Source of the DNA: Hygrophila difformis
Lineage: Eukaryota > Streptophyta > Magnoliopsida > Lamiales > Acanthaceae
DNA: 64,000 nucleotides
Assembly (NCBI GenBank): GCA_030278955.1
Contig: JAOANR010000012.1
Coordinates: forward strand, 709,858 to 773,857
Reading direction: 5' to 3'
Part shown: in pieces, positions 44,825 through 56,592 of the stretch
How the letters are laid out: each line of letters starts with the position of its first letter
Numbering within the stretch: the stretch's first letter is position 1
Made by a program: the position numbers and the translations under genes
The notes under the pieces: generated by a model
The model's input: the letters and a program-made list of their open reading frames with translations, nothing else
The model's database searches: none
What the model was told of the DNA's origin: nothing

Positions 44825-47469
44825 TGTAATACCCGAGAATTTTGCAACATAAAATAAATAAATAAAATAAATAAATAAATATAATAAACATGATAAATGG
44901 ATAAAGAATCATAAAAGATGAGAAATGGAATTTAAATTTAAAAGGAATCAAAATTCCGAGAACCCGGGAAGCCAAAGACAATTTAATCAAATAAATGGTT
45001 ACACGGGGACCCGACATCGATGGACTCAATAACTCGAGTCCAAACATAAATTTAGGTCCGAATAAAATTAGGATAGGAAATCGGAGCCCGAATATACCCC
45101 GGGAATCGGAATTCGGGAGCATAGAGGGATAGAAACCCGAAAGAGAGGCGGAAAAGCACGACGGATCGCACGACCCGCCCGGACCGAAGTCCAGGCGAGA
45201 GTCGCGCGGTGGCCGCGCGGTGAAGAGGGAAGACCGCGCCACGACCGCGCCACTTGACAGATTCGCCCGTTGCGTGAATCTCTCGCCCGAACGCGGATTT
45301 TTCGACTTTCGGTTGAACGTCTCTCGACCCAAGACCCTTGGGGTCAGATTTTGGACGCCCTAGGTCTTAGATATCTATAAATAAGACCTCCTAAGAGCTC
45401 CGAATACATTTGAAACCCTACGAAATCTTTCTATACGTCGAAACCCTAATCCCGGAGTCGTCGGAGGCACAACACCGAGAGGAGGAACTGACTTAGACGA
45501 AATTTGGAGACCCCCGTCGCTGTGGTAAGCCTTGATCCATTCTTTTTCATATGTGATTCGAAAACGAATCCTAAATTCGATCTTTTTCTATTCTAAACCT
45601 CCGATCCGAATCGAGAGCGAAGAACCCGACAAACGGAGAGGATAAACGGAGGACGGGAAGCCACGCCTCCGAATCGAAGATCCCGGACGCTCAACAATCT
45701 GTAAGTTAACGCTTACTTTGGTTTTGGGTTGTTAAAAGATTCGAACATATAGATCTAATTGAACTCTATCTAAAATCTGTCCACACCGGCGCAGCGTTTT
45801 TGTTGAATTTATTCGAACCCCTTAAAGCATTCAAACGAGGAAACTTAAAACACGAAAAACATCCCTAAGACACTGATCTAGCTCCTGTAAAAATTTCATA
45901 ATTTTTCATCGTGTTTTGATATCCGAAACTGATCGGAAACGAGCCTGCTTTATATTTAGATCTTGAAACGATGATAGATTCTTTATTCGAACTTGTTGGT
46001 GATTTCTACCTTAGATCTAGACCGATCTAGGCTTGGCGTTGAACATAAGAGTTGTAGATCTATACGTTATGAACACTTCCGTAAAATTTCAGAAATTTTC
46101 GTGATGATTTGATATAAGAAATTCCACCCAAACCGAACTGGTTAAAATCGGATCTCGAAAACCGGACAGAACATAGATTCGAACTTGTTGACGTTTTTGA
46201 CTAGAGTTCTAGGCCGAATTAGATCTTTAGCCGAACATGAAAGTTGTAGATAAATGTCTTAAGATGATCTCTGTAAAATTTCATTAAATTTGGAGTTGAA
46301 TTGCTATGGTAGAAGTCGAAATCTTTAAACTGTGATACATTAAATTCTGACAGATTTATACTTCTGTGAAAATTGGTGTTTTTGACCTATTTAGGTATCT
46401 CGGGTTGAAAAAGTTAAAACACTAAAGTTGTAGATCTCGACGTTTTGGAGTCAGTCGTGTAATTTCGGTTTTGAAATTAAATCTGATTTTTAACGAATTT
46501 TTAGAGTAAACTGTGGTTGACCGAGTCAAAACTTGAAATCTTGTGGAAACGGTGAAATTAACCTTTGAGGTTGAAACGGATAGAAATACTTGAAATACGA
46601 TACACGAAACAAGAAGATTAAAATATTGCGGGTTATGACTAAGCTAGATACTGTCAATGTTCTCTGCGGCTTGGGACATAAGAGCCCAAGTGTATGTCTA
46701 GGTTGACGTAAGAGCCCTAGCGAAACACTGATCGTATGGCTAGCGGACGGATTAACTCTAACTAAAAGATCTGTATTGACCATGATACCTGTGGACATAA
46801 GAGCCCAGGCGTAAGGCTGGCGGACATAAGAGCCCTAGCGGTGGTGATCTGTAAAAGAAACGAAATGAGACATCGATAAGGGAATCCAATTAAATCCTTG
46901 TAAATTTGTGTTTTTAAATTTATGGCAACTTATTTAGTTACGTTGCAAGCTATATTGATGATCTTATGAATCCATGTCTTCTAATTTATGCGATTACATG
47001 AATTGTTTAAATTATGTACATGTTTTCATTAAATAAAGGCTTTGAAACCTCATAACCTTGTACGTGTTAACTTACTCAGCACGTAGTGCTGACCAAACCA
47101 TTTTTATTTCTTTTTCTTCCAGAGTTGAGAATTATGCATCGTCATATGCATACACGGGAAGCTTGGGATGATATATTATTTTGAATCTTTTTATTAGACT
47201 AGATCTTGCATGAACGGGCATGTTTAACCCGTGGTTTGGCCATGTGGGCCGTATTTTTAAATTCCGCTGCGTTATATATGTAAATATTATTTTCCGCTGC
47301 AACTTCGATGTATTATTTTTAAACTATATATGAATGGGCTGTTTGAATATTTTAAATTCTGAAAAACCATAGCCTTGCATCTCTTTAGTGAGCTCGGAGA
47401 AACCGTGTCTTGCTAGAGAGGTGTGGCGGTGACACCCCGACCTGGGTGACAAAAAACCGGGGTGTTACA
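44825..47469 (+). repeat. Element F 3' LTR (2645 bp)
   Basis: Same length as the 5' LTR and nearly identical. TATA box TATAAATA at 45376-45383; unit repeats near 46675-46841. Followed by the second CGTAA. Confidence 0.95.
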
Positions 47470-49069
47470 CGTAATGTAACGAAACGTAAAAATCGAAATT
47501 AAAAACCCCAACGTGCGCAGTTTCTGTAATCGGCCTAAAACTCATATTTCGGGGATTCAATCCGAGAAACTCAAAACTAGACTTTTAATCCTAACACATA
47601 AATCTAGGTTGTGTAAAAATTTCAGACATTTTCGTTAACGTTTGCTATTTTAAATCGCATAGAAAAGAAACTGTTTTGACAAAACGTGTTGAAATCTGCC
47701 TATGAACATGTTCGAACTTAGTGAGTTTGTTTCTATATTTTTTAGTCCGATTTGATCTTTACAATCTAAATGAAAGTTGTAGATAATCATGTCTAGTATA
47801 TGTGGTTAAAATTTCAGAATTTTTGGAGTCCATTTGATATGTCAAAAAGCCAATTTTCCGAACTGTGTCAAACCTGAGTCCGGACAGATTTCTGTTTGCA
47901 TAATAAAATCGATTTTTGACATGTTTCCTCAACTTATTTCGAAAAAGTTAAAACACGAAAGTTGTTCGTTAGGGTGTTTTGCATAAACTGTGAAGTTTTC
48001 CGATTTTTCGGACTTAAACCGAATTTTTAAATTGAAAAGGCGCAAACTGTGACGCCAAGATACTTTTAAATCGAAGGATTTTGAAATTTTGAAACGAACG
48101 ATCAAAGATTTGAAATACGATACATCTATACTTTTGAAAAACCCCGATACATTAAATCTAAACGATACATGAGATACTTGGTGGAGGGTGAGTGCTCTGC
48201 AGGGTGCCCCTCTAGCCTTTCTCTTCGGGCCTATAATGGACGAGAGAATTTGATGAGATATTACGCCAATCGACGGGAGAAACATGGCCTACTCTCTCGG
48301 GTTGTCCGTATGGATTTCTCGAAGCTCCGGAGTGGTACTGGGTATGGCAGATACGGCTGCGGCCGCCGGATCACCGGCTAAACGAGATACTTACGAAACG
48401 GCTGCGGCCGCCGGATCACCGGCTATACAAAACACTGAGAAATGGTTACGTAACGGGGGAAAATAAAAGATTTAATATTTTTGAGTATTTATTTATTTAT
48501 GCATGCCTTTAAATTACGCATTTAAATTATGTCTTTAAATTTCATATCATGACTAAATTGTTATTGTGGATTAAATGCATGTTCAAGTACACAATTAAAA
48601 TTATTATTTCCTTTAATTTCGTGAATGCATGTTAGGAGTGGAATTTTAAATTATCTAATTAAATCCCTTTATTGCTATGTTAGGATCGACTTACTCAGTA
48701 TTTTATATACTGATAAAATTGTTGTTTTCTCTTTTCCTTTCAGAGTATGAAGATAATGCATGAGCATATGCATTGGGGGATGGAAAAACTTAAACATTGC
48801 TTTTATGATACTTGCACAACGGGCATGTAAATCCCGAGTTTTGGCCATGTCGGCCCACTTTTCATTTTTTTTCCGCTGCGATATATTATTACTACTATGT
48901 GTGTGGATGATACTTAATATTATTTTTAAATAGATTCCGGACTTGTTTTTAAACCTTTTTGCAATACCTATAGCCTTGCATCTCTTTGGCAAGTTCGGAG
49001 AATCCGTGTCTTGCTAGAGAGATGTGGCGGTGACATCCCCGCCTGGGTTATCAAATCCGGGGTGTTACA
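47470..49069 (+). repeat. Element E 3' LTR, second part
   Basis: Resumes with the duplicated CGTAA and follows the 5' LTR from about 31705 to its GGGGTGTTACA end. It contains the acceptor-like TTTCCTTTCAG and the two GCGGCCGC-containing units (about 48350-48420). Followed by GTTTC. Confidence 0.92.
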
Positions 49070-49074
49070 GTTTC

Positions 49075-49139
49075 ATTTCCGAGCAATAATTTATTGTGAT
49101 AAATTATTTTCTTCTTCTCGGAGATATTGGGGTATTACA
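49075..49139 (-). repeat. Solo LTR D, second part
   Basis: The remaining 65 bp of D, ending TGTAATACCCC on the minus strand. It follows the second GTTTC (49070-49074) and precedes the second AAAAG (49140-49144). Confidence 0.85.
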
Positions 49140-51431
49140 AAAAGCACGACGGATCGCACGACCCGCCCGGACCGAAGTCCAGGCGGCATCCGCGCGGTCA
49201 ATGGCTAGAAGGCGCGCCACGGCCGCGCCAGCCTACAGATTTGGCCGTTGCGAGATTCACTCGCCCGAATCCGGATTTTCCGACTTCGGTTGAACACCTT
49301 GCGGCTCAAGACTCACCAAGGCTGACCTTGGACGTCCCTAGGTCATGTCTATCTATATATAACACCTCTTGGAAGCCCCGAACATTTTTCAAAACCCTAC
49401 GATACTCTCTATACACAAAACCCTAGATCCGGAAGTCGTCGGAGGCACAAAACCGAACAAGGGGACTGACTTGGACGAAAATTGGGAGCCTTTGATCATC
49501 GGGGTAAGATCCGATCTATTCTTGTCCATTCTTTTCCCGTTCTTGATTCAAAACGAATCCTAATTCGATCTTTTCCTATTCTAAACCCCCGATCCGGATC
49601 TAGAACATAGAACCCGTCGAACGGAGAGGATAAACGGTGGACTGGAAGCCACGCCTCCGAAATCGACGTTCCCGGACGACTACGAATCTGTAAGTTAATA
49701 CTTACATGGTTTTGGGAGTAACTAAAACATTCAAACCTAAAAGTTTAACAAATCTTTCGTAAATCTGTCAACGTATGTTTTCTACCGGCGCAACAGTTTT
49801 GACGAATTTTTCCGAACCTTAAAACGTCTTCAAACGGAAAAACTTAAAACACGAAAAACGTTTCTAAGACATAGATCTATCTACTGTAAAAATTTCATAA
49901 TTTTTCATCGTGTTTTGATATCCAAAAACGACCACGAACAGACCTGCCTTTGGTTTAGATCTTGAAACGGCAGTAGATTTTTAGTCCGAACTTGAGGTTA
50001 ATTTTTGACTTAGATCTAGACCGATTCAGGATTGGTGCTAAACATAAGAGTTGTAGATCTATACGTTAAGAACACCTCCGTAAATTTTCAGAATTTTTCG
50101 TGATGATTTGATATATGAAATCCACCCGAAACTGAACTGCTAGGATGTGGATCTCGGAATTCTTGACAGAACTTAGGTCAGAACTTGACGACGTTTTTTA
50201 CTAGGGTTCTAGGCCGATTTAGATCTTTAGCCGAACATGAAAGTTGTAGACAAATGTCTTAAGAAGGTCTCTGTAAAATTTTGTTGAGTTTGGAGTTGAT
50301 TTGCTATGGTAGATCTTGAAAATCTTGAACTGTTGTACACGAAATTCGGACAAATTAATGATATGACGAAAATTGTTGTATTTGTCCTATTTTTAATGGT
50401 AAAATTCGGATTGAAAAAGTTAAAATACGAAAGTTGTTCATCTCGATGTTTCTAAGTCAATGGTAAAATTTCAGAATTTTTAAACTTAAACTCGATTTTT
50501 AATGAATTTTGAAGTAAACGGTGGTTGACCGAGTCAAATCTTGAAAAATCTTGTTGAAAAGGATTTTAAATGATATCGGAGCGAGTGGCGTCCCGAAATA
50601 GTATATTTTGAGAAACTTACTAAATTTGAGGAATTGGCCTTTAAGGCTTAAATGAGTGGAAACTCCTTTGAGATAAAATACATGAACAAACATTTTCGAA
50701 ATCCCGTTATAGCTAGTTTGAGCTTTCTACGTAGAGGGTGAGTGCTCCATCGGGTGCCCCTCTAGCTTTTTGCTTCGTGCCTTAACGGACGAGAGTGACC
50801 TATGTAGGGGGTGAGTGCTCCATCGGGTGCCCCTCTAGCTTTTTGCTTCGTGCCTTAACGGACGAGAGTGACCTATGTAGGGGGTGAGTGCTCCATAGGG
50901 TGCCATCTAGCTTTTTGCTTCGTGCCTAAACGGACGAGAGTAATCTATGTAGGGGGTGAGTGCTCTGCAGGGTGCCCTCCTAGCTTTGCACATCGTGCCT
51001 GATTGGACGATGGTGTTGAAACTGAGAAACTGTGCCAAAACGGCAAGAGAAATTTAACTACAAACAAAATCTTGATACTCTGCTAGGGATTAACGGGAAA
51101 ATTTAAAAGACTTGAATACTTTCGTTTGCTTATTTAAATTATGCTTTTAAATTATGTTATGCAATTATTTACCGTGGAAGCTATATTGTGATTTTATGGA
51201 ATCTCTGTCTATTTAATTATGAAATTAAATTATTGTTAGATAAATGTATTAAATTATGGGTATTGTGTACATGTTTTCTTTAAATTTAACTAATGGCTTT
51301 GAAACCCCATAATCCTGTATGTGTTAACTTACTCAGCAATCATTACTTTCTTTTTCCTTCAGAACTGAAGAATATGCATCATCATATGACATATGTTGGG
51401 AACACTTCATTTTTAAATCTTGCGCTAGACT
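49140..51431 (+). repeat. Element B 3' LTR, second part, truncated
   Basis: Resumes exactly where the first part stopped and follows the 5' LTR to the equivalent of about 26210, then switches to unrelated sequence after GCGCTAGACT. The last 268 bp or so are missing. It also lacks about 16 bp around the CTCAGCACGTTGTGCTG segment. TATA box near 49353; tandem array at 50736-51010. Confidence 0.88.
50736..51010 (+). repeat. Tandem repeat in element B 3' LTR, about 4 x 73 bp
   Basis: Same GGGTGAGTGCTC array as at 25501-25790 in the 5' LTR. Confidence 0.85.
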
Positions 51432-52047
51432 CGTTTGTGGGGAATGAGAGTGAGCTGGTCGGAGTAGGCCCGGCGGTAGTGATCAAGGAAGGATCCAGAT
51501 AAGGGCAGGCCGGAGACTACGAATATGACCGGAGAAGGATGCGACGCTGTTGAAGGATGCCGGAAACAAATCTGAAAAGGAGAGAGTTGGCCGGAGTTGG
51601 GTTGGCAAAATGAGGGCTGTGGCAACGAAAGTGATGGTGGTGGGGCTGCCGGAGTTAATTTGGGGCTGCTGGATCGGAATTTGAGAGCAGATGGTGGTGG
51701 TTGTGGACAGATTTCATGGCCGGAGAGGGGATGAGGGAGATGGGCGGCGACAGGCGGTGATTGAGGATGAGACTGCAGTCTTCGTCGGAGGAGATGATGG
51801 AATCGACGGTGCCGGAAGCGGTGGCCGGATTTGATGAAGTCTGTTTCCGATTTTTTCTGCTGTTTCTCATTTTCAATTGTTGCAATTCCCTCCAATTTGG
51901 GAAGAAGATGAATAGGGGTGGGGCCCGCCTGCAATTTAATTACATTAATTTAATTTGATTAGTTTTCCCCTTTATTTATTTATTTATTTAATATAAACAG
52001 AATATCTAAGATGAGTTTGCCAATTCGGTTTGATACATCTGAGATGG
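51432..52047. other. Unassigned purine-rich segment after the truncated LTR
   Basis: Rich in CCGGAG/GATGG-type sequence and with long minus-strand frames (51425-51934) of low-complexity Ser/Pro/His composition. No domain or homology to the neighbouring elements is recognised. It may be an LTR or leader fragment of another element. Confidence 0.4.
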
Positions 52048-52299
52048 TGTAACATCCCGATTAATTAACGCATAATTAATTTAATTAATTGTTTTTAATT
52101 AATAGAGATAAGTAATATATATTATTTTGTAGAAGAGTTATTATATTGAAGTGGATGAATAAGTGGGTAGCAGACCCACAAATTAATAAGAGCTCAAGTG
52201 CTCAAGTTGAAGAATTAAGGTGTATTTGGTCCAATACTTGATAGCCCAGCCCAATTACTTACCTTTAGGCCCGACCCGCAACCCTTGGCCCGGCCCGAG
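52048..52299 (+). repeat. LTR I, first part
   Basis: Starts TGTAACATCCCG after GATGG with no polypurine tract before it, so it is probably a 5' or solo LTR on the plus strand. The stretch with GGCCCGACCC and GGCCCGGCCC is typical of the upstream part of these LTRs. It is cut by element G at CCGAG. Confidence 0.55.
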
Positions 52300-54789
52300 T
52301 GTAACACCCCGGATTTGATAACCCAGGCCGGGATGTCACCGCCACATCTCTCTAGCAAGACACGGATTCTCCGAGCTTGCCAAAGAGATGCAAGGCTATA
52401 GGTATTGCAAAAAGGTTTAAAAACAAGTCCGGAATCTATTTAAAAATAATATTAAGTATCATCCACACACATAGTAGTAATAATATATCGCAGCGGAAAA
52501 AAAAATGTAAAGTGGGCCGACATGGCCAAAACTCGGGATTTACATGCCCGTTATGCAAGTATCATAAAAGCAATAAAAGCAATGTTTAAGTTTTTCCATC
52601 CCCAAATGCATATGCTCATGCATTATCTTCATACTCTGAAAGGAAAAGAGAAAACAACAATTTTATCAGTATATAAAATACTGAGTAAGTCGATCCTAAC
52701 ATAGCAATAAAGGGATTTAATTAGATAATTTAAAATTCCACTCCTATCATGCATTCACAAAATTAAAGGAAATAATAATTTTAATTGTGTACTTGAACAT
52801 GCATTTAATCCACAATAACCATTTAGTCATGATATGAAATTTAAAGACATAATTTAAATGCATAATTTAAAGGCATGCATAAATAAATAAATACTCAAAA
52901 ATATTAAATCTTTTATTTTCCCCCGTTACGTAACCATTTCTCAGTGTTTTGTATAGCCGGTGATCCGGCGGCCGCAGCCGTTTCGTAAGTATCTCGTTTA
53001 GCCGGTGATCCGGCGGCCGCAGCCGTATCTGCCATACCCAGTACCACTCCGGAGCCTCGAGAAATCCATACGGACAACCCGAGAGAGTAGGCCATGTTTC
53101 TCCCGCCGATTGGCGCAATATCTCATCAAATTCTCTCGTCCATTATAGGCCCGAAGAGAAAGGCTAGAGGGGCACCCTGCAGAGCACTCACCCTCCACCA
53201 AGTATCTCATGTATCGTTTAGATTTAATGTATCGGGGTTTTTCAAAAGTATAGATGTATCGTATTTCAAATATTTGATCGTTCGTTTCAAAATTTCAAAA
53301 TCCTTCGATTTAAAAGTATCTTGGCGTCACAGTTTGCGCCTTTTCAATTTAAAAATTCGGTTTAAGTCCAAAAAATCTGAAAACTTCACAGTTTATGCAA
53401 AACACCCTAACGAACAACTTTCGTGTTTTAACTTTTTCGAAATAAGTTGAGGAAACATGTCAAAAATCGATTTTATTATGCAAACAGAAATCTGTCCGGA
53501 CTCAGGTTTGACACAGTTCGGAAAATTGGCTTTTTGACATATCAAATGGACTCCAAAAATTCTGAACTTTTAACCACATATACAAGACATGATTATCTAC
53601 AACTTTCATTTAGATTGTAAAGATCAAATCGGACTACAAAATATAGAAACAAACTCACTAAGTTCGAACATGTTCATAGGCAGATTTCAACACGTTTTGT
53701 CAAAACAGTTTCTTTTTGATGCGATTTAAAATAGCAAACGTTAACGAAAATGTCTGAAATTTTTACACAACCTAGATTTATGTGTTAGGATTAAAAGTCT
53801 AGTTTTGAGTTTCTCGGATTGAATCCCCGAAGTATGAGTTTTAGGCCGATTACAGAAACTGCGCACGTTGGGGTTTTTAATTTCGATTTTTACGTTTCGT
53901 TACATTACGCCTATACCGGACGCCCCTAAATCACCCGTATTGATATGGAAGGCTCAACTTACAGTGATAGGGAGTTTTGGTCGTCCTAAGGTCGCTGGCT
54001 CGTCTAAATTGCTACGAACGGATCTCCTCAACGTCAAGCTTCCGACTTTGGCCACGATTTCAAATCGGACGAAGAAATCAAATGTTAGATCGAGTTTTCG
54101 GGTTCAAAAACTTAAATGGAAATCTATGAACGACTTACCACAGATTAGAACACTAGGGACCTTGTATTCCACGCCTTCTCCGTCGGTTTTCGTCGCCGGG
54201 AAGTGATCGGAAAGTCGTCGGGAAGTCGTCGGAAAGTGTTTCGGCTTGGGAGAGTTTGAGAGTCAATTGGGAGGGTTTTGGAGGCTGCAAAATGGGGTGG
54301 AGACAACCCTCCCACGACCTAATACTCCTTCCCCCGCTCAAAATCCACTTTCCAAAGTCGGGGGGGTCGAATTATGGTAAGAAATCGCCGAAAACGCGCA
54401 AGTTGCCAAAACCTGTAGAGCCACGCGGGGTTGGCGCGCCTTTTGGCCAAACCCCGCCCGGCCAGCGCGCGGTCCCCGCCTGGACTGCGGTCCGGGCGGG
54501 TCCGTGCGATCCGATCCGTCGGGTCTTTTTCTCCTCTCTTTCGGACTTCTATCCTTCCACGTTTTCGCGCTCGATTCTCCGGGTCATTTTCGGATTATGC
54601 TTCTCATCATAAATTTATTCCGACTTAATTCGATTTCACGTCTGAAATCTTAAGTATAGGTCCGTCGGGTTCTAAATCGTCGTCTTTTGATTTCCGAGCA
54701 TTTCCGAGTTTATGGGTTCTCGGAAACAAAACTTTCTTTCCTATTGGATTAATTCCTATTTTTATATTCTAAAATTTACGGGTATTACA
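52300..54789 (-). repeat. Element G 3' LTR (2490 bp)
   Basis: TGTAACACCCCGG...GGGTATTACA on the plus strand. Close to E's LTR in reverse orientation, with the same GC-rich block (about 54415-54510), two GCGGCCGC-type units (near 52960-53025) and the acceptor-like CTGAAAGGAAAAG near 52637 (plus-strand view). Confidence 0.93.
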
Positions 54790-54793
54790 GTCT

Positions 54794-54828
54794 ACCCCCC
54801 TTAAGAACCAACTTCATCCTCGAAGTTG
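54794..54828 (-). other. Element G hairpin 2 and polypurine tract 2
   Basis: On the minus strand CAACTTCG-AGGA-TGAAGTTG: one stem position has become a G-T pair. It is followed by TTAAGGGGGGTAGAC up to the LTR. Confidence 0.7.
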
Positions 54829-55038
54829 CACTTCATCCTCTCGCGAGTTCGGGCATTGTTTGATTAGGCGATTGTATTATTGTGTGTCGTTGTTTGTTAT
54901 TATTTGACTGAACCCAGAATTGAAATTTCCGAGTTGCCTACGTACCCCGTGAAGGGATCAAGTCATTACGTAGTTCAAAACAATTTGAATTTTTTTATTT
55001 GGGGTACAAAGTATTCGTACAACATATTCAGAAATACT

Positions 55039-55090
55039 CGGGTTGTCACATCCTCCCCCTCTTAAGATTACAGTTATGTCCCCATAACTG
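55039..55090 (-). other. Element G hairpin 1, polypurine tract 1 and LTR-start-like sequence
   Basis: On the minus strand: stem CAGTTATG/CATAACTG with GGGA loop (55071-55090), TAAGAGGGGGAGGA (55051-55064), then TGTGACAACCCG. The pol stop codon lies in the 3' arm. Confidence 0.7.
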
Positions 55091-55698
55091 TTGTCGCACC
55101 GTCTTGGAATAGGGTTGGGTAACGATCCTTCATGTCTGCTTCTAGCTCCCACGTTGCCGTCTCGGCTTTGTGGTTAGACCAAAGAACCTAGACCATTCTC
55201 ACGGTCTTATTCCTTGTTACCCTCTCCTTCTTGTCGAGTATTCGCACCGGAATTTCTTCGTAGCTTAAGTCATCGTCCAACTCAATTTCCTCCGGTTGGA
55301 GTATGTGGGTCGGATCATGGACGTATTTCTTCAGTTGCGAGACGTGGAACACGTCGTGGACACGAGCAAATTGTGGCGGTAATGCTAGTCGGTATGCAAG
55401 ATTCCCCACTCTTTCTAGGATCTCGTATGGTCCTATGTACCGTGGGCTCAATTTTCCCTGCTTGCCAAAGCGCATCACACCCTTCATCGGTGATACCTTT
55501 AACATGACCTTATCACCTATTTGGAATTCCAAATCTTGCCGTCTCACGTCGGCATAGCTCTTTTGCCGGTCTTGCGCGGCTCTCATCTTTCCTTGGATTA
55601 TTTTGACTTGTTGAGCCACGTCCTTAACAGGTTGCGGTCCAATCACCATAGTCCTCTCGCCCTCTTCCCAGCTCAATGGGCTTCGACATTTGCGTCCA
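55074..55698 (-). pseudogene. Element G pol remnant: post-core integrase and chromodomain
   Basis: The minus-strand frame starts inside the integrase C-terminal region ([17 protein letters not shown]), includes [17 protein letters not shown] and [11 protein letters not shown], and enters the chromodomain. A TAG at about 55188-55190 interrupts it where relatives have the lysine of VKVLWSNH; coding then continues to the TAA at 55074. The left part is homologous to E 38362-38964. At 55698 the homology stops abruptly at the junction with the antisense gene. Confidence 0.88.
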
Positions 55699-55966
55699 CT
55701 CGTATTTCGTAGGGCAGAGGAGGGGTAAATACGTAGGAAAGGAGAAATAAATATATTTTTTTTTGGTGACCCGCGCGGGGTCCGGGCGGGTTTTGGGGGT
55801 TTAGCGCGCGGCCACCGCGCGGCGCCCCCAGGGTGAAGAAATAGGGCTCGCGCCCCGCGCGAGCCGGTTCTTCCTCTCCCCTTCCGAAATTCCTCTCATC
55901 TTCCTCTCAAATCCGTCCTATCGTGCTCAGATTCTCCTAGTTCCGACTTCGATTTCTCTTTGTGAG
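55699..55966 (+). promoter_or_regulatory. GC-rich upstream region and 5' exon of the antisense gene in G
   Basis: Unrelated to Ty3 pol. It holds a GC-rich, CpG-dense block (about 55765-55870) and a CT-rich stretch, and ends at a splice donor TGTGAG/GTATGT. It probably contains the transcription start and an untranslated first exon. No clear TATA box is seen. Confidence 0.5.
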
Positions 55967-56591
55967 GTATGTATCTTCTAATTTCACTTGCCAATTTCAA
56001 GTTTTATGCCTTGATTTGTTAGAATTTGGTTGAATTGTGAAATTAGGGTTTTGGCATGCAAATTGGGGTTTTGAAATTTCCGGCTTAATTCTTGCGAATT
56101 AGTGAGTTTATGTAGTACTTTGGTGCCATTTCTATTGTTTAGGAAGTATTGGTATGAATATATATGCCTAAGTTGTGGAACTTCCTGCTAGGACTTGGAT
56201 TTTTAGGGGAACCATGAAATTTTCGATTTTGTTGGTGTTATTGGTGTGAAAGTGGTTTCGTTAGTGTTGTTTGTTGACACCTGTGATTATGATTTGTTGT
56301 TCAAGCAATTGTCTGGTTTTGTGGTTAATTGCCACGTGTTTACAAACAAATTTTTGAACTTAATTTATTGCGCACATAAGGTGTTCGACGGAACGCCACA
56401 ATGGGTTTTTGAATTTATCTGGGCACATTCCTTGTTTGATTCTCTCCCAATATGTATTGATAAACTTTTGGGTCTGAATCCCTCCTAGATTTTCCCTGTT
56501 GGAACTTTATATTTATGATGTCTTTATGTATTTTTGCTTGTGAATTAATGTGTTGAAAATTAGCCTTACCCTTGATATTGGGTGTTCACAG
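55967..56591 (+). other. Predicted 5' UTR intron of the antisense gene in G
   Basis: GTATGT at 55967 and GGTGTTCACAG ending at 56591, T-rich throughout, with the coding ATG just 1 nt after the acceptor. Predicted, not observed as spliced. Confidence 0.55.
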
Positions 56592-56592
56592 G

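Larger units (their letters stand above)
40136..47469 (+). mobile_element. Element F: gag-only Ty3-type LTR element (TR-GAG-like)
   Basis: Duplication CGTAA at 40131-40135 and 47470-47474. Two LTRs of 2645 bp each, differing at roughly a dozen to fifteen sites by eye, making it the youngest-looking insertion here. The internal region has a primer site, an intact gag, both hairpin/polypurine modules and no protease, RT, RNase H or integrase. Mobility would require enzymes from another element. Confidence 0.95.
30817..49069 (+). mobile_element. Element E: Ty3/gypsy chromovirus with integrase deletion
   Basis: Duplication GTTTC at 30812-30816 and 49070-49074. 5' LTR 30817-33318, tRNA-Met site, extra ORF, gag-protease-RT-RNase H with one stop, integrase mostly deleted, chromodomain, both hairpin/polypurine modules, and a 3' LTR interrupted by element F. 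Without F it would be about 10.9 kb. Same LTR family as G. Confidence 0.93.
23587..51431 (+). mobile_element. Element B: non-autonomous Ty3-type LTR element, with nested insertions
   Basis: The 5' LTR (23587-26478), a 1.09-kb internal region and a 3' LTR are split by solo LTR D and its cargo. Without the insert the element would be about 6.6 kb. It has a tRNA-Met primer site, a 22-codon gag relic and both hairpin/polypurine modules, but no pol. The left flank is GAGAC; the right end is truncated, so no matching duplication exists. It belongs to the same family as F (TGTAATACCCGAG start). It interrupts the extra ORF of the SIRE-like element. Confidence 0.85.

Noticed and set aside
51425..51934. 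169-codon minus-strand Ser/Pro/His-rich frame
   Set aside because: Starts in B's LTR, has low-complexity composition, overlapping frames and no domain.
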